NCBI GenBank assembly: GCA_012932295.1
Contig: JAAONU010000014.1
Span: 38,300,770 to 38,364,769, forward strand
DNA from: Cyclina sinensis
Taxonomy: Eukaryota > Mollusca > Bivalvia > Venerida > Veneridae
DNA: 64,000 bases
Direction: 5' to 3'
Shown here: one piece after another, positions 53,701 to 64,000 of the stretch
How positions within the stretch are numbered: the first letter of the stretch is position 1
Layout: each line of letters opens with the position of its first letter
Notes under the pieces: generated by a model
Databases searched by the model: none
What the model was told of the DNA's origin: nothing
The model's input: the letters and a program-made list of their open reading frames with translations, nothing else
Translations under genes and position numbers: made by a program

Positions 53701-56700
53701 CTGATCACCCTTGTTCAACTTAAAATTTCTTGGTTAACCTTTTTAGCTCACCTGAGCATGCTCATGTGAGCTTTTAGGATCCTTGATTGTCCGGCGTCCG
53801 TCCGTCCGTCCGTCCGTCGTCCACAATTCATTCAAACGACATCTCCTCTGAAACCACTGGGCAAAATTTAATGAAACTTGCCTAGAATGTTCCTTGCATG
53901 AAGCTCTACCAAGTTTGTTCAAATGGTTCCGGTTCATTGCATTTCTGGGTCACAGGAGCTAAAAACAGATTTTAAAAGTTGGATCTTTAAAAATCTTCTT
54001 GTCAGAAACCACAAGGCCTGGAGCTTTGATATTTGGTATAAAGCATCAACTAGTGGACCTCTACCAAGTTTGTTCAAATTAAGATCCTGGGGTCAAAAAT
54101 GGCCCCGCCCCAGGGGTAACTTGTTTTACATAGAGTTATATAGGAAAAATTTTAAAAATCTTCTTGTCAGAAACCGTAAGGCATAGAGCTAAGATATTTG
54201 GTGTGCAGCATTGTCTAGTGGATCTCTACCAAGTTTGTTCAAATCATGGCCTCTGGGTCAAAAATGGCCCCGCCCCAGGGGTAACTTGTTTTACATAGAG
54301 TTATATAGGAAAATTTTTAAAAATCTTCTTGTCAGAAACCGTAAGGCATAGAGCTAAGATATTTGTTGTGCAGCATTGTCTAGTGGACCTCTACCAAGTT
54401 TGTTCAAATCATAGCCTGTGGGTCAAAAATGGCCCCGCCCCAGGGGTAACTTGTTTTACATAGAGTTATATAGGAAAAACTTTAAAAATCTTCTTGTCAG
54501 AAACCGTAAGGCATAGAGCTTAGATATTTGGTATGTAGCATTGTCTAGTGGACCTCTACAAAGTTTGTTCAAATTATACCTCTGGGGCTAAATTTGGCCA
54601 CACCCTGGGGTCATTGGTTTTACATAGGCTTATATAGGAAAAACTTCAAAAATCTTCTTGTCTGAAACCACAAGGCCCTGAGCCTTAAGATTTGGTATGT
54701 AGCATTGTCTAGTGGACCTCTACCAAGTTTGTTCAAATTATACCCCTGGGGTCAAATTTGGCCCCACCCCGGGGTCATTGGTTTTACATAGGCTTATATA
54801 TATAGTGAAAACTTTGAAACTCTTCTTATAGAAGAAGAAGTAACATTTTCAGTCCAAATAATCTGGAAATTTGTCAGACAGGTTGTTTCTATGATTTCTA
54901 TGAGCTCAAGTTCGAATATGGGTCATCTGGGTTCAAAAACTAGGTCATAGAGCCCAAAAATAGAAAAACCTTGTTAACACTCTAGAGGTTACATTTTCAG
55001 TCAAAACATCCCAGAAATTTGTCAGAAAGGTTGTTTTGATGATTTTTAGCTCAAGTTCAGAATTGGGTCATCTGGGGTCAAAAACTAGGTCACAGAGCCC
55101 AAATATGGAAAAACCTTGTTAACACTCTAGAGGTAACATTTTCAGTCCAAATAACCTGGAATATGTCAGAAAGGTTGTTTCAATGATTTCTACGTTAAAT
55201 TTGAATATGGGTCATCTGAAATCAAAAACTAGGCCACAGAGCCCAAAAATAGAAAAAAAACTTGTTAACACTCTAGAAGCTACTTTTCAGTCCAAATATT
55301 CTCGAAATTTGTCAGAAAGGATGTTTTATTGTTTTCTAGCTCAGATTCGAATAAAAGTCATCTGGGGTCAAAAACTAGGTCACAGACCCCAAATATGGAA
55401 AAACCTTGTTAACATGCATTGAGGTAACATTTTCAGTTCAAAAAACCTTGAAATTTGTCAGAAAGCCTGTTTTAATGAATTTAGCTCAGTTTTGAATATG
55501 GGTTATCTGGGGTCAAAAACTAGGACACAGGGCCAAAAAGTAGAAAATCCTCGTTAATGCTCTAGAGGTTACTTTTCAGTCCAAATGTCCTTGAAATTTG
55601 TCAGAAAGGTTGTTTCAATGATTTATAGCCCAGATTAGGATATGGGTCATCTGGGATCAAAAACTAGGTCACAGAGCCCTAGAATGTTAAAACCATTTTA
55701 ACACTCCAGAGGTTACATCCAAATATCCTGGAAATTTGTCAGAAAGGTTGCTTCTATGATTTCCAGCTCAACTTTGAATATGGGTCATCTGGATTAAAAA
55801 ACTAGGTCACAGAGCCCAAATATGGAAAAACCTTGTTAACACTCTAGAGGCTACACTTTCAGTCCAAATAACCTTGAAATTTGTCAGAAAGATTGTTTCA
55901 ATAATTTCTAGGTCAAGTTCGAATATGGGTCATCTGGGGTCAATTAACCAGGTCCATAGCAACTTTGTTAAAAGCAGTCATATTCAGGTGAGCGATATAG
56001 GGCCATCATGGCCCTCTTGTTGTTAAAAAGTGTCAAAGATATTCCATTCAAACTTGGAATACTTGATCACCAGCAAGACCCCTGCAAAAATTGTTTGTAC
56101 CCGTGTGTCTGGGTTCAAAGTTAGCCCCACCCCAGGGTCACTTGATTTTGCTCATACTTATAGATTGAGAGAAAACTTCCAGAAATAAACTATTAACTTA
56201 TATAGGATGTGTAAGTACTTTCCCCTCCTCCCACCCCCTTATGCATGGGGACCCCCTCCCGTTACTGACTCCTACCCCCCCCCCCCACTACAGAAAAAAA
56301 ATCTTTTTTCTCTCATATTGAAAAAGAACTTCTTTCATGAAAAATAGAAAATTATTCGGTGTTTACCTTATTTCAGCTTCCTGAACTGATTTTTATGTGG
56401 AAAACTTTGAATAAAAATCCGTTCATTTATTTTCAGAAATAAAAAAGAAAAATTTAAGTATAACTTACTAAAATCAAAATTTCACACCTTAATCCAAAAT
56501 GGCCCCTGATGTGGTCCTTCACACCTATCATAAACCCATAAAATTGCCACTGTGAGCTGTGGCCCGAGGGCATTTATCACTATTTCACTGATTATCTTAT
56601 CAACGAGAATGACCCTTTTTCGACTTAATTCCTGATAAAAACCAAATTTCTTCACATGTAAAGGACTATGGTTATAGCGATATTTTTTATGTTTTAAATG

Positions 56701-59700
56701 TTTAAGAATGTAAAGAGATGGATGTTGATATAAGAAGTATCGTATCTTATTATCTGAATCCAATGTGACTGCTTTGTCATATAAAAATGGATATCAAAAG
56801 TAAGGTAGCAGCTTAAAGGAATTGTCATCTGAAAATACCCTATGATAACAAAATATCAGATCTAAATGACAAGTGATTTCTGTTGTCCTTCTGTGGAAAA
56901 AAAAATAAAGTCATAAACATTTCTTCCTGTCATTTTGCAGAGCATGAGACTATAATTATGGCTGTTTGGTCATGTGTTAATAAAATGTTCTGTAATTTTT
57001 ATTTTAGTTGGGACCGTATAGTTGGTGAACAGTTAGTGCTAAAGACCACAGAAGAAAACAAAGCTCTTATGAAACAACTCGCAGAGGTTGCTAGAAAATC
57101 GTAAGTATCCAAAGTTTCTTCATAACTGGATGAAAATGCAAAGCTTAAAAAGTTCATTGTTTTTTTTACAAGTTTATAAATATAGTAAAAATGCATTGTA
57201 ATTATATTTAGTCTATCTATCTATTTAAGCTTATTTATCGTCGGTACCGGTTGCCCCCCTGAAGAGATTAGTTATTTTATGTTGTGGGGGTAGTGCAAGA
57301 TACAGTAAGCATCCCATTCCAGAGACACCCCTGGTTTTTTGCATGCTCAGTGTATAGCACTGATACATGGAACCTCTGTTTAACGTCTCATCCGAAAGAC
57401 TATTAGTAATGTTAGTGGAGGAGCGGGGGATTGAACTCGGGACCCCTGGTATATCAGTTCACCGCGTTACCACTGGACCACATCCACTCCTATATTTTTA
57501 TAATATGGCAGACTTTTTTTACCTTTTCTGATTTTCTTTGGGATATTTAACACAGTTGTAGTTTTATGCTCCTGAAATTTTTGATTTACAGTTTACATTT
57601 ATACTGTTTTTTTTATATATATATTATTTTCAAATTATTTCCTTGATTTTGTGCAGTTAAGTTCCTCTGTTTCAAAATCACGGGGAAAAACAGCTATAAT
57701 GATAAGCTTAGTCCAGAATTTAAATCAAATAAGGTCTGTTGTTAAGACAGATTTTTTAAACTGGTCTTAGAAAGGGAGCTTCACTTTTGTACAATGGTAT
57801 AATGCACTCTTCTTTGTTTCAGGAACAAGAACAAAAATCGTAGAAAACGTATCAAAGAGATTTTAACAGAAGCTTTCAATGGCAGCCCCCCATTTGATGA
57901 TTTAGAAAATGATGAAGGCAACACCACTGATACAAACGATACAGGAGATGAGGTAATAGGGGACATTGATAGTATTTGTAAATTTGGTTAGGCACTTGAC
58001 ACTCCAGTTCAGAAGTTCCCATATCTTAATCCCAAACCAAGCATGAATTGTGCTCTTAGTCAAAGACTAAATCAGGCATACCACATTTATATAATTTAAA
58101 CAACTATTGAATATTAATGGTTCTTCTCTCAAGTGACTGGTTTCTTCACGAATGGTATCTTGAGAGTAATAACAGTTAACTAGAATAACAGGTCAGGTGA
58201 TATAAAACCTGGACCAGTAATACATCCACATTAACCTTTGCCAAAAAACTAATAGTTTTATAACCCCTTTCTTGCTTGAAACTTAGATATGTTTCCCATT
58301 CAAATTCATTAATTTTATGGTTGATAATAAAGTTTGTTTTATTTCCTCTTATCAGGCGCTATCACTGTTAATGTCATCACAGGCAATGAATGTTAGAAAT
58401 AATTCCTTCTTTTTACAGTGTCGTTTTATGTTTATATCTAATAAAGGTTTTCATTATGTTTGTTATTGCAAGACAGTTGTCTGCTTTGTTGTTAGGTAAG
58501 CTACCCATAGGTTTAACATTGCATCAACAAAGCTAAGATTGCTTTGCACAGTGTTGAACCAAAAGTGACAAAATCTAACTTTTGCATTGATTTATACTTC
58601 AGAAATGTGTTTATGTTTTTTTCAGAGTGCCACAGAGAGTGACAGCATTGGAAGTGATTGCAGGGGAGAAGAGCAGAGAAGATCTCAGGTACATACAGTA
58701 ATAGTGTATTTCTATATCCTGAACATGCTGTGTTTCCTAAATGGACTTGTCCATATATAGAGAAAGACTCTACCATTTACTGCTATTGGGGTGCTTTAAA
58801 CATTATAATAAATTAGCATAGTGACCCTAGGTTAATATCATATCAAAATTTAGATCAGATAACTTTGGAAGGTTAGTAAGATACAGTCAGATTGTTCTGC
58901 AGTGACAAAAGTTGTATAACTACAATAGAGTTTTACAGAGAATAGAACCTTTGACACAGACAAAACATGAAACCACAGTACACTGTTACAGTTATCTGGT
59001 AAAAAAATGAAATACTGTTACAGTTATCTGGTAAAAAAAATGAAACACTGTTACAGTTATCTGGTAAAAAAATGAAACAGTTATCTGGTAAAAAAAGAAT
59101 GGAAGAAATGCATTATTTTTGACCTGGTTGCAATATATGAGACTAATGCTGTGGGTGAGTTAGTATTGTTCAGCCTGCCTACCAGTAAATCACTGTAAGC
59201 CCTCCATTAAGGTACAGATAAAAGTCGCTTGAGACATTTGAGAAAGATGGTAGTATTTAACTGATAGCCAGTTCTTCTTTTAGAGGCTCCACTCACAAAT
59301 TAACAACTTACTGTACTCTTTCAGAGGCTCCACCCACAAATTAACAACTTACTGTACTCTTTCAGAGGCTCCACCCACAAATTAACAACTTACTGTACTT
59401 TTTCAGAGGCTCCACCCACAAATTAACAACTTATTGTACTCTTTCAGAGGCTCCACCCACAAATTAACAACTTACTGTACTCTTTCAGAGGCTCCACCCA
59501 CAAATTAACAACTTACTGTACTCTTTCAGAGGCTCCACCCACAAATTAACAACTTACTGTACTCTTTCAGAGGCTCCACCCACAAGTGGATATTGAGATA
59601 CCAGACACCCTGAAAGCTGTACTTGATAAAGACTACTTTGCCGTTAACCAGGACAGAAAGGTTTCATATATACCTTATATATAATAGACTTTCATTTATA

Positions 59701-62700
59701 TACTGAATGAATACCTAAAATTTCATAATAATGATAATAATGCTGTCGTTTGCAAGCTTACTGCATACTACACAGGTTTACAAATTCCATTTAATCTTAT
59801 CAACAGTATGATTGCAAAAAAAGGTCAGAGTATTCGTACTACAATTGCAGTCTGTGAATTTATCCGCAATGGTGTTTTGAGTTATCAGCTACGGTAGAGG
59901 TAAATATTCTCAGCATTCAGGGAATGAGAGGGGCATAAACATATATGGCTTGCTGTTTCAGGCCTTGTTCATTGTTTTGGTTTAAAGATTCTGTGTTTTA
60001 TATTTCATGTTGGTAAATGCAAAGGCTATGTTGTATTTCTGTTACAGTGTGTGAAGCTGCCAGCAGAGATCAATGTGGTTACAGTGTTGGAAAGCTTCGT
60101 AAAGTCATTTATGATGGATTTCTGGAGCCCAGACTTTGATCGCTCCTATCTTTGCCATAACCCTCCCAAGATCTCTATTGAGAGAATGTAAGTATATATG
60201 GTGAAAACATTTCTGCGGGAAAACAGCTGTAGAGCAATTTTAAAAGCCATTTTCACTTGGAAAGATAAAATTTTCTGATATGTGTTAATTTGCTTACATT
60301 AATGTGTTACAGCTTTGCTTCTAATGAACAGTCCCATTATTAAGACAGCTAAAAATAACCTCTGACCTACAACTCTGCAGGAAACACCAGGAGTTGCACT
60401 AACTTGATATGACATTAAAAATGTAAAGTTGCTACAGTCAAGTTAGTGGCCTCGAGACTCTAGGCAGATCAAAATTTATTACAGACTTAACAAATGTCTA
60501 ATGTCTGTTATAATTTTAGATTTTTGTTAGAGAATTGTTGCAACGAATTTGTAAATCATGTGTTTTTATGCCCCTGATATATAGTAACTGAACTGTACAT
60601 CCATACTTGAGTGCAGTTAACCTATTTTGGCAAGTTGGTATTATCTAAAAATCTTCTAGTATCACTGTCTTCATACTATACCCACTTACTAACCAATGGA
60701 AAGGCCATTTTTCAGGCAAGTTACATAACTGTGTCAACCATTTTTCTGCAGTTATCTCCCCTTCTTGAACTTAGTGAATAGGTAAACCTTTTTTGGCAAG
60801 TTGGATATTTTTCAGTTTCATAAATAGGAGATAGTTAATGAATTTACTGACCAGTACACATGGTCATGACATCGTTAAGTTACATACTGTTTCAACCACA
60901 TTTATAAAGTATTCTCCCTTTTCTGAATTTAGAGAATAAGTTATCCTTTTTCTGGAAGTTGGATATTTTTCACCTTCTAAAAATGGCACTATCTTATTAT
61001 GAATTTTATGACCAATACAAAATCCTGAATTCAGTTTATAACATGTGTTAACAATTGGAGTCTGGCTTTGCCTTGGTCTAAAGTTTGGTTCCTGACAAGA
61101 ATGCTTTTGACCGCTTTTGTGTTACCAAACACAGGATCTTGCTAAATATATATTTCTCTATGAAAGTACAACTAGATAAAAAATCTCATAAACAACACAA
61201 ACAACTTAAATGTCTTGAAGGTATTAGTCCCAGAGAGGAGGCTCTTTTCAGGTTGCATAAATGTGAGTAGAAGTGGTATAGCAAATAAGACCAACTACTT
61301 TGTTTCTAAACGTATATGATTAGACAGTATTAAAAAGTTTAAAGAAAGCTGGATGTAAATTTGACATTTCAGATTGTGGGTTGAATGCAAAAAAAGTCTA
61401 AGTGCTGACCATCGTTGTAACTTGTATATTTAATGATGAATGTTTACAATGGTTCCTTGGTGAAGAAGAAATTCCACACACAAGTTGAACTCCAACCAGT
61501 AGTAGTCCACCACTGCAATGTGGCTCTCCTCCATAAACTGTATTAGCAAACAAAATTAATTTGAGTGAATATTTCAGTTAGAGAAGTGGTGCATGTAGTT
61601 TCTAATCAAGATAAACAAAAAACATTATGTTTTATGAAAACATTTTAATTTAGAATTTTACAACATTCACACACCTGATGGAACTATATATTTCTTTATC
61701 ACTTGCAGCTTGCCTATGTGTAAGGAGTTTGTTGATGGCGTAAGGATCTGTTTTGACTTTGTTCTGCCTATAATTCTTCTGTATGAAGGGGAGAGGGATC
61801 AACATACTAAGATAATGAATGTTTACAAGAACAAATCACCAGCTAAACAAAAGATGTAAGTTGTATCATGTATCTTACAGCATTGCAAATGTTTTTTGAA
61901 TGTTTTTTTTTTCTCTCTAAAGAAGTATCCAAATAATATTTAATGTAGTAAAAAAAGACTGATTTCCCTTTGTCTGCACAGTGTTTTAATAAGTGTTAGG
62001 AATATTTATCTTTTTAATTTAATATACTATTTTACTGCCACTTTAATTTTTTTTAACTTATTTTAAACACAGTGTTGCATGATGATTGAAATTCATCTTT
62101 TACTCAAGTTCATTTGTTGACATGCTGTTAGACTGTAAGTCTTTACATGTTGGAGTGTCTGAGTAAAACTTTCAGTGTCAGATTTCAAAGAATTGTTCAA
62201 TTAAATTTTAGCCCTGCTGAAGACTCACCATTATTGAGGTCACCAAGGTCAAGGTCATCTGATCAGCAGAGTTCACAAACAGATGAGCCATGGCCAAAAC
62301 TTCCTAAATTGTCTCCAAATGTTGCAAATGAAGAGGAGGACCTTTCTTTTACTGCAACCCCAAGACGGGTGACACGAAGCAGGGTACCAGAAATGTCGAA
62401 AAAATCTGAAAATGAGACAGCATCAGTTAAAACTGAGCCAGGTGTAAATCAAAATGAAGGGAAATCAGATAGTAAGTGTGAAACTTTAAGGCAGGTAAGA
62501 AGAAGACGTGCATCTGATCGTCAGGATGAAGGATTACGTCGACGGGCATTACGAAGTTACAGGAAATCAAGCGAAGACTCTAGTGACAGCGAACAGTCAA
62601 AACCTGACACCATTATGTCAGAGCCATCTAAACCTGGCTTAAAGAATGAAAAATCTGAAAGACCACCTCCATTGTTGATTCCTTGTAACTTAAGTGCAAG

Positions 62701-63782
62701 ACAGAATGGCAAAGACAACAAACCTCTTGAAAAAGGGGCCCCAGGGTCTACAGACAGTGCAGGGGACAATGGTAGAGAGGAAATATTGGCAAATATTCAG
62801 CAGTGGCAGTTAGCACCACCTGATGCTCTCAGCCAGTTACCAACACCACCATGTATTATTTATGGGGCACAGCATCTACTGAGATTGTTTGGTAAGTAAA
62901 AACTTTCTTTGTGCTTTACTCTCCTTGATAAATGCATTAAGGGAAATCTGTCAAGATTGATACAGTTTCAGAACTGTGTATTATTATAAAAAATGTAACT
63001 TTAATACATTGCAACTCTACTTACAATTTATAATTGGAATTTGTTTAGGTATATGATTGGTCTACCTACTAAAAATTCTGAAATAGAACCCATCTGTGCT
63101 GACCCAGCTTGCTCAGTTGGTACAGGATCAGATTGTCAAACAAGGCGTTCTAGGTTCAAACCACACAAGGGCTGCCTAAATTTCTCCATGATAATTGATG
63201 GCTGACATACTTTTATATATGTGGATGATGAAAGCAAGTTGCCGTTATTTACTTGTATAATATTACATGATTTACATCTTGATGAAGGTAGGAATAGATA
63301 GATGAAATTTATTATTAATAGATAGATGATACAGGAATGAAATAGCTGGTATTTGTAGTTTTTGCAGCAACAATGAATAAGTCAGTCTTTACAAGTTACT
63401 GCCATAGGCTTTGCAAACATGTAAATCTAAACATTTATCCAATATGAAATTTTAATGAGTTATGTTAAATATGCCGATAAGAACAACAAAAGTGCATTTC
63501 TACTGAACAGCATTAGGCCGGCGTTCTTCATAAAAACGAATTCTTTGTAGTATCTCCTTTTCCAGACTATACCCATTTAAGGTATCAAATGATATTGTTA
63601 TTATATTACACTGTAATTTCATTATTTTGCATTCTGGTTGATTACATTTTGACCGTATATTGACTGTAAGTTACAAGTGTATGATTGTGTATTACAGTCA
63701 AGTTGCCAGGCCTGTTGGTGCAGATGGACTTGGATGAGAACAGGCTAGGTGTGCTGAAGAAACTTATACAACAGTTCCTTAC
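41765..63782 (+). CDS. MSL3: MSL3 (male-specific lethal 3 homologue), ten coding exons, 3' partial
   Basis: Chromodomain/MRG-domain subunit of the MSL complex, which directs the MOF acetyltransferase to histone H4 Lys16 on active chromatin. Exons: 41765-41863 (duplicate at 44903-45001), 48082-48164, 57008-57100, 57823-57952, 58626-58688, 59571-59660, 60048-60187, 61709-61855, 62212-62891 and 63698-63782; phases agree throughout. The first three encode the chromodomain ([32 protein letters not shown]). A basic then acidic linker follows ([21 protein letters not shown]). The MRG domain starts at [12 protein letters not shown] and [15 protein letters not shown]. It is interrupted, as in other MSL3 proteins, by a long Ser/Glu/Lys-rich linker (exon 9), and resumes at [17 protein letters not shown] and [12 protein letters not shown]. 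Some 40-50 C-terminal residues should lie beyond the window. Intron 2 (8.8 kb) is packed with transposons. Confidence 0.92.
42075..42285 (+). mobile_element. SINE, 5'-truncated (copy 1 of duplication)
   Basis: Shares 'CACAGGAGCTTGAAATTG', 'TATATAAAAACACAAGGAAT' and 'TCAGTCCTGTCACTCAGCAG' with the complete, oppositely oriented SINE at 42706-43058. Together they form an inverted pair tail to tail. Recurs at 45213-45423. Confidence 0.7.
42706..43058 (-). mobile_element. tRNA-derived SINE, complete (copy 1 of duplication)
   Basis: On the minus strand it starts with a tRNA-like head (GGAAGAGCAGTGGTCCAGGG, anticodon-loop-like CTCCCAA, B box GGTTCAAATCC). A 280-bp body and a tail ending near CAGCAGACACAAAAAC follow. 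The acceptor arm does not pair, so it is not a tRNA gene. Recurs at 45844-46196. Confidence 0.75.
44653..44714 (-). CDS. RPS3A: Duplicate RPS3A exon 1 (distal copy)
   Basis: Exact second copy of the RPS3A first coding exon ([16 protein letters not shown] then AKKK) with its GTATGA donor. A transcript starting here would have to cross copy 1 and could splice to the same exon 2 at 35324. It is intact, so it is either an alternative first exon or an orphan. Confidence 0.8.
44715..44902. promoter_or_regulatory. Bidirectional promoter RPS3A / MSL3, copy 2
   Basis: Second copy of the 188-bp divergent spacer. For MSL3 this is the proximal promoter (3.1 kb closer to exon 2), while copy 1 is proximal for RPS3A. 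Confidence 0.7.
44903..45001 (+). CDS. MSL3: Duplicate MSL3 exon 1 (proximal copy, Ser11Tyr)
   Basis: Second copy of MSL3 exon 1, 33 codons to AAG and a GTAAAA donor. Base 44934 is A where copy 1 has C, changing codon 11 from TCC (Ser) to TAC (Tyr) just before the [11 protein letters not shown] chromodomain strand. From memory human MSL3 has His at this place, so neither variant is obviously damaging. Confidence 0.85.
46580..47390 (-). pseudogene. Unknown coding-like segment in MSL3 intron 1
   Basis: On the minus strand an open stretch reads [33 protein letters not shown] and HVLY (about 46582-46700). Upstream, at 47230-47330, another open stretch reads [18 protein letters not shown] and [12 protein letters not shown]. 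Both have charged, protein-like composition unlike the surrounding AT-rich sequence. A diverged copy lies at 33105-34400, and the first block is repeated at 43442-43562 by the tandem duplication. I do not recognise the family. Confidence 0.3.
48165..49560. other. Left part of MSL3 intron 2, nothing firm
   Basis: AT-rich intronic sequence. A weak repeat-head phrase (ACGCCTTTGACATTCGAAGA at 49174) resembles the TATGCCCCCGAAGGG head at 4013. I see no gene. Confidence 0.4.
49566..49996 (+). mobile_element. HINE-like element, second family, member 1
   Basis: Starts GTCGCCTGCTACGAAGTAGC, then GTCTGTCCATCCGTC, then two monomers with 'TTTACAGGAATGATCAGTAC' and 'TTGTCCAGACTACTTCTC'. It provides the empty-site sequence GATTTTTATTTTTAAAG (49778-49794) for the insertion seen in member 2. 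Confidence 0.65.
50237..53465 (+). mobile_element. HINE-like element A (165-bp monomer type), itself interrupted
   Basis: Head AGCTCACCTGAGCACAAAGT with its inverted partner (GCTCAGGGTGAGCT), a short GTCCGTCGTC run, 165-bp monomers, then the tail hairpin GGGCCATCATGGCCC and TCTTGTT. Comparison with 49778-49794 shows insertion within a T run with no target duplication. No protein is encoded. Without the nested 1.87-kb transposon it is about 1.36 kb. Confidence 0.8.
50866..52748. mobile_element. Nested DNA transposon, 1.87 kb, 13-bp inverted ends, 5-bp target duplication
   Basis: Element 50871-52743 is flanked by TCTAC on both sides (50866-50870, 52744-52748); the uninterrupted monomer reads CCTCTACCAAG. 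Ends: TAGTGTTGTATCT on the left against TATTGTTGTATCC on the reversed right (11 of 13 match). A GC-rich hairpin (GCGGGGCGCTGCGCCCCGC) and repeated GCCCTT motifs are subterminal at both ends. An open frame at 51357-51581 ([20 protein letters not shown]) is unrecognised and too short for a transposase. Non-autonomous; hAT-like tips, superfamily unproven. Confidence 0.8.
53745..56021 (+). mobile_element. HINE-like element B, full length, two monomer arrays
   Basis: Starts AGCTCACCTGAGCATGCTC (inverted partner GTGAGCT), then five GTCC/GTCG units (53795-53820). An array of about five 165-bp monomers (53990-54800) is followed by a second array of about eight 145-bp monomers (54835-55960; phrases 'AACCTTGTTAACACTCTAGA', 'GAATATGGGTCATCTGG'). 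The tail is GGGCCATCATGGCCC then TCTTGTT. 2277 bp and non-coding. The plan (short inverted repeats, GTCY microsatellite, core tandem repeats, 3' hairpin) matches Helentron-associated HINE/pearl elements. Confidence 0.8.
56022..57007. other. Right end of MSL3 intron 2, nothing recognised
   Basis: Includes C-rich runs (56250-56290) and AT-rich sequence. A 93-codon minus-strand frame at 56482-56763 has no recognisable product. Confidence 0.4.
57205..57487 (-). mobile_element. tRNA-derived SINE, apparently complete (MSL3 intron 3)
   Basis: On the minus strand a tRNA-like head (GGAGTGGATGTGGTCCAGTG, B box GAGTTCAATCCC) is followed by a body with GTCTTTCGGATGAGACGTTA and a tail ending in a TAGA microsatellite. 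It is about 280 bp. Confidence 0.7.
58984..59100. repeat. Short tandem repeat in MSL3 intron 5
   Basis: Three to four copies of a unit of about 37 bp containing GTTACAGTTATCTGGTAAAA, the last shortened. Intronic. Confidence 0.85.
59284..59570 (+). repeat. 41-bp tandem array of the MSL3 exon 6 splice acceptor
   Basis: Seven 41-bp units start at 59284, 59325, 59366, 59407, 59448, 59489 and 59530; the true exon 6 starts at 59571. Each unit contains the first 15 bases of exon 6 (AGGCTCCACCCACAA) and ends in the pyrimidine tract and acceptor CTGTACTCTTTCAG. The first unit has the older form, with CTTCTTTTAG before it and a T in CCACTCACAA. Thus eight acceptors precede one exon body. Confidence 0.95.
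60560..61080. repeat. Diverged repeat with three monomers of about 150 bp
   Basis: The phrases 'AGTTRTCTCCCYTTCTTGAA' and 'TTTTTGGCAAGTTGGATATTT' recur about three times. The left end reads TTTTATGCCCCTGATATAT, akin to other repeat heads in the window. It lies in MSL3 intron 7. Confidence 0.5.
63095..63180 (+). repeat. tRNA-like SINE head (MSL3 intron 9)
   Basis: AGCTTGCTCAGTTGGTACAG and the B box TAGGTTCAAACC occur at tRNA-like spacing. No acceptor stem is formed. Probably the head of a SINE. Confidence 0.5.
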
Positions 63783-64000
63783 GTAAGTTCACTTAGCATT
63801 ACATTGGTCATCTATCAAGTGATGTATGGAAGATATTGGCATTAACCCTGCTTGTGACCCCGCTAAATAAATGAAATAAACTTGTTTGTGACTCAGTTTA
63901 GACAGACACATTTATCACACACAAGGGTATTATTTAAAAACTAACTGATTAAATAGCATACAGTGTAGATCATGATCAGACTGGACTAATGCGTAGGAAG

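Larger units (their letters stand above)
49997..53720 (+). mobile_element. HINE-like element, second family, member 2, split by another element
   Basis: The left half is 49997-50236 (GACATATAGGGATCACTTCC, GTCTGTCTGTCTGTCC, monomer) and the right half 53466-53720 (TTGAAGTTTGTCCAGACTAC to TCAGGCGACACATGTG). Joining the halves reproduces the order in member 1. Everything between is the element at 50237-53465. Confidence 0.7.

Noticed and set aside
55183..55422. 79-codon frame in the 145-bp monomer array
   Set aside because: Repeat-derived and not conserved between monomers.
57418..57487. tRNA-like sequence on the minus strand
   Set aside because: Part of a SINE with body and microsatellite tail; no acceptor stem.
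62147..62211. Start codon of a separate 250-codon gene at 62147
   Set aside because: The frame is MSL3 exon 9; the first 65 bases are intron before the TTTTAG acceptor at 62206-62211.

Overview
The window reads as nuclear DNA of an animal, most likely a bivalve mollusc. It is AT-rich, has spliced genes with GT/AG introns, and carries tRNA-derived SINEs, MITEs and long non-coding mobile elements built from about 165-bp and 145-bp tandem monomers behind a short GTCC/GTCY microsatellite. The last type resembles the 'pearl'/HINE elements described in bivalves. The species call is inference from sequence alone; exon boundaries were placed by eye from reading frame, splice dinucleotides and remembered protein families.

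Layout. 266-5511 (+): last five coding exons of the ubiquitin-conjugating enzyme UBE2K, then a long 3' UTR and MITEs. 9961-12531 (-): a TRIM-type gene (RING, two B-boxes, coiled coil, NHL-like propeller). 12.6-15.8 kb: nothing recognised. 16.96-27.4 kb: an old tandem duplication in which each unit carries one intronless 248-codon gene of unknown family (17319-18065 and 24918-25664, about 93% identical proteins). The two share a perfect CRE-type site about 105 bp upstream. Copy 1 gained minisatellites; a 1.86-kb inverted-repeat transposon lies between the units; copy 2 gained a fold-back insertion in its promoter. 27.4-28.8 kb: interspersed repeat.

29071-41576 (-) is a complete RPS3A gene (six coding exons) and 41765-63782 (+) is MSL3, a chromodomain/MRG subunit of the MSL histone acetyltransferase complex (ten coding exons, 3' end beyond the window). 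They are head to head with 188 bp between start codons. The shared promoter and both first exons lie in a 3138-bp segment present twice in tandem (40468-43605 and 43606-46741) and nearly identical. Each gene therefore has a near and a far first exon, and the copies differ by one non-synonymous base in MSL3 exon 1.

The introns of both genes hold most of the transposons. MSL3 intron 2 has a three-level nest (inverted-repeat transposon inside a HINE-like element inside another repeat element) whose empty site can be read from a sister copy in the window. The 3' splice site of MSL3 exon 6 is itself tandemly repeated, giving eight acceptors 41 bp apart of which only the last keeps the reading frame.

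Most interesting: the duplicated bidirectional RPS3A/MSL3 promoter, the splice-acceptor minisatellite, the HINE-like elements with a readable empty site, and the unknown paired single-exon genes with patchy, conversion-like identity.
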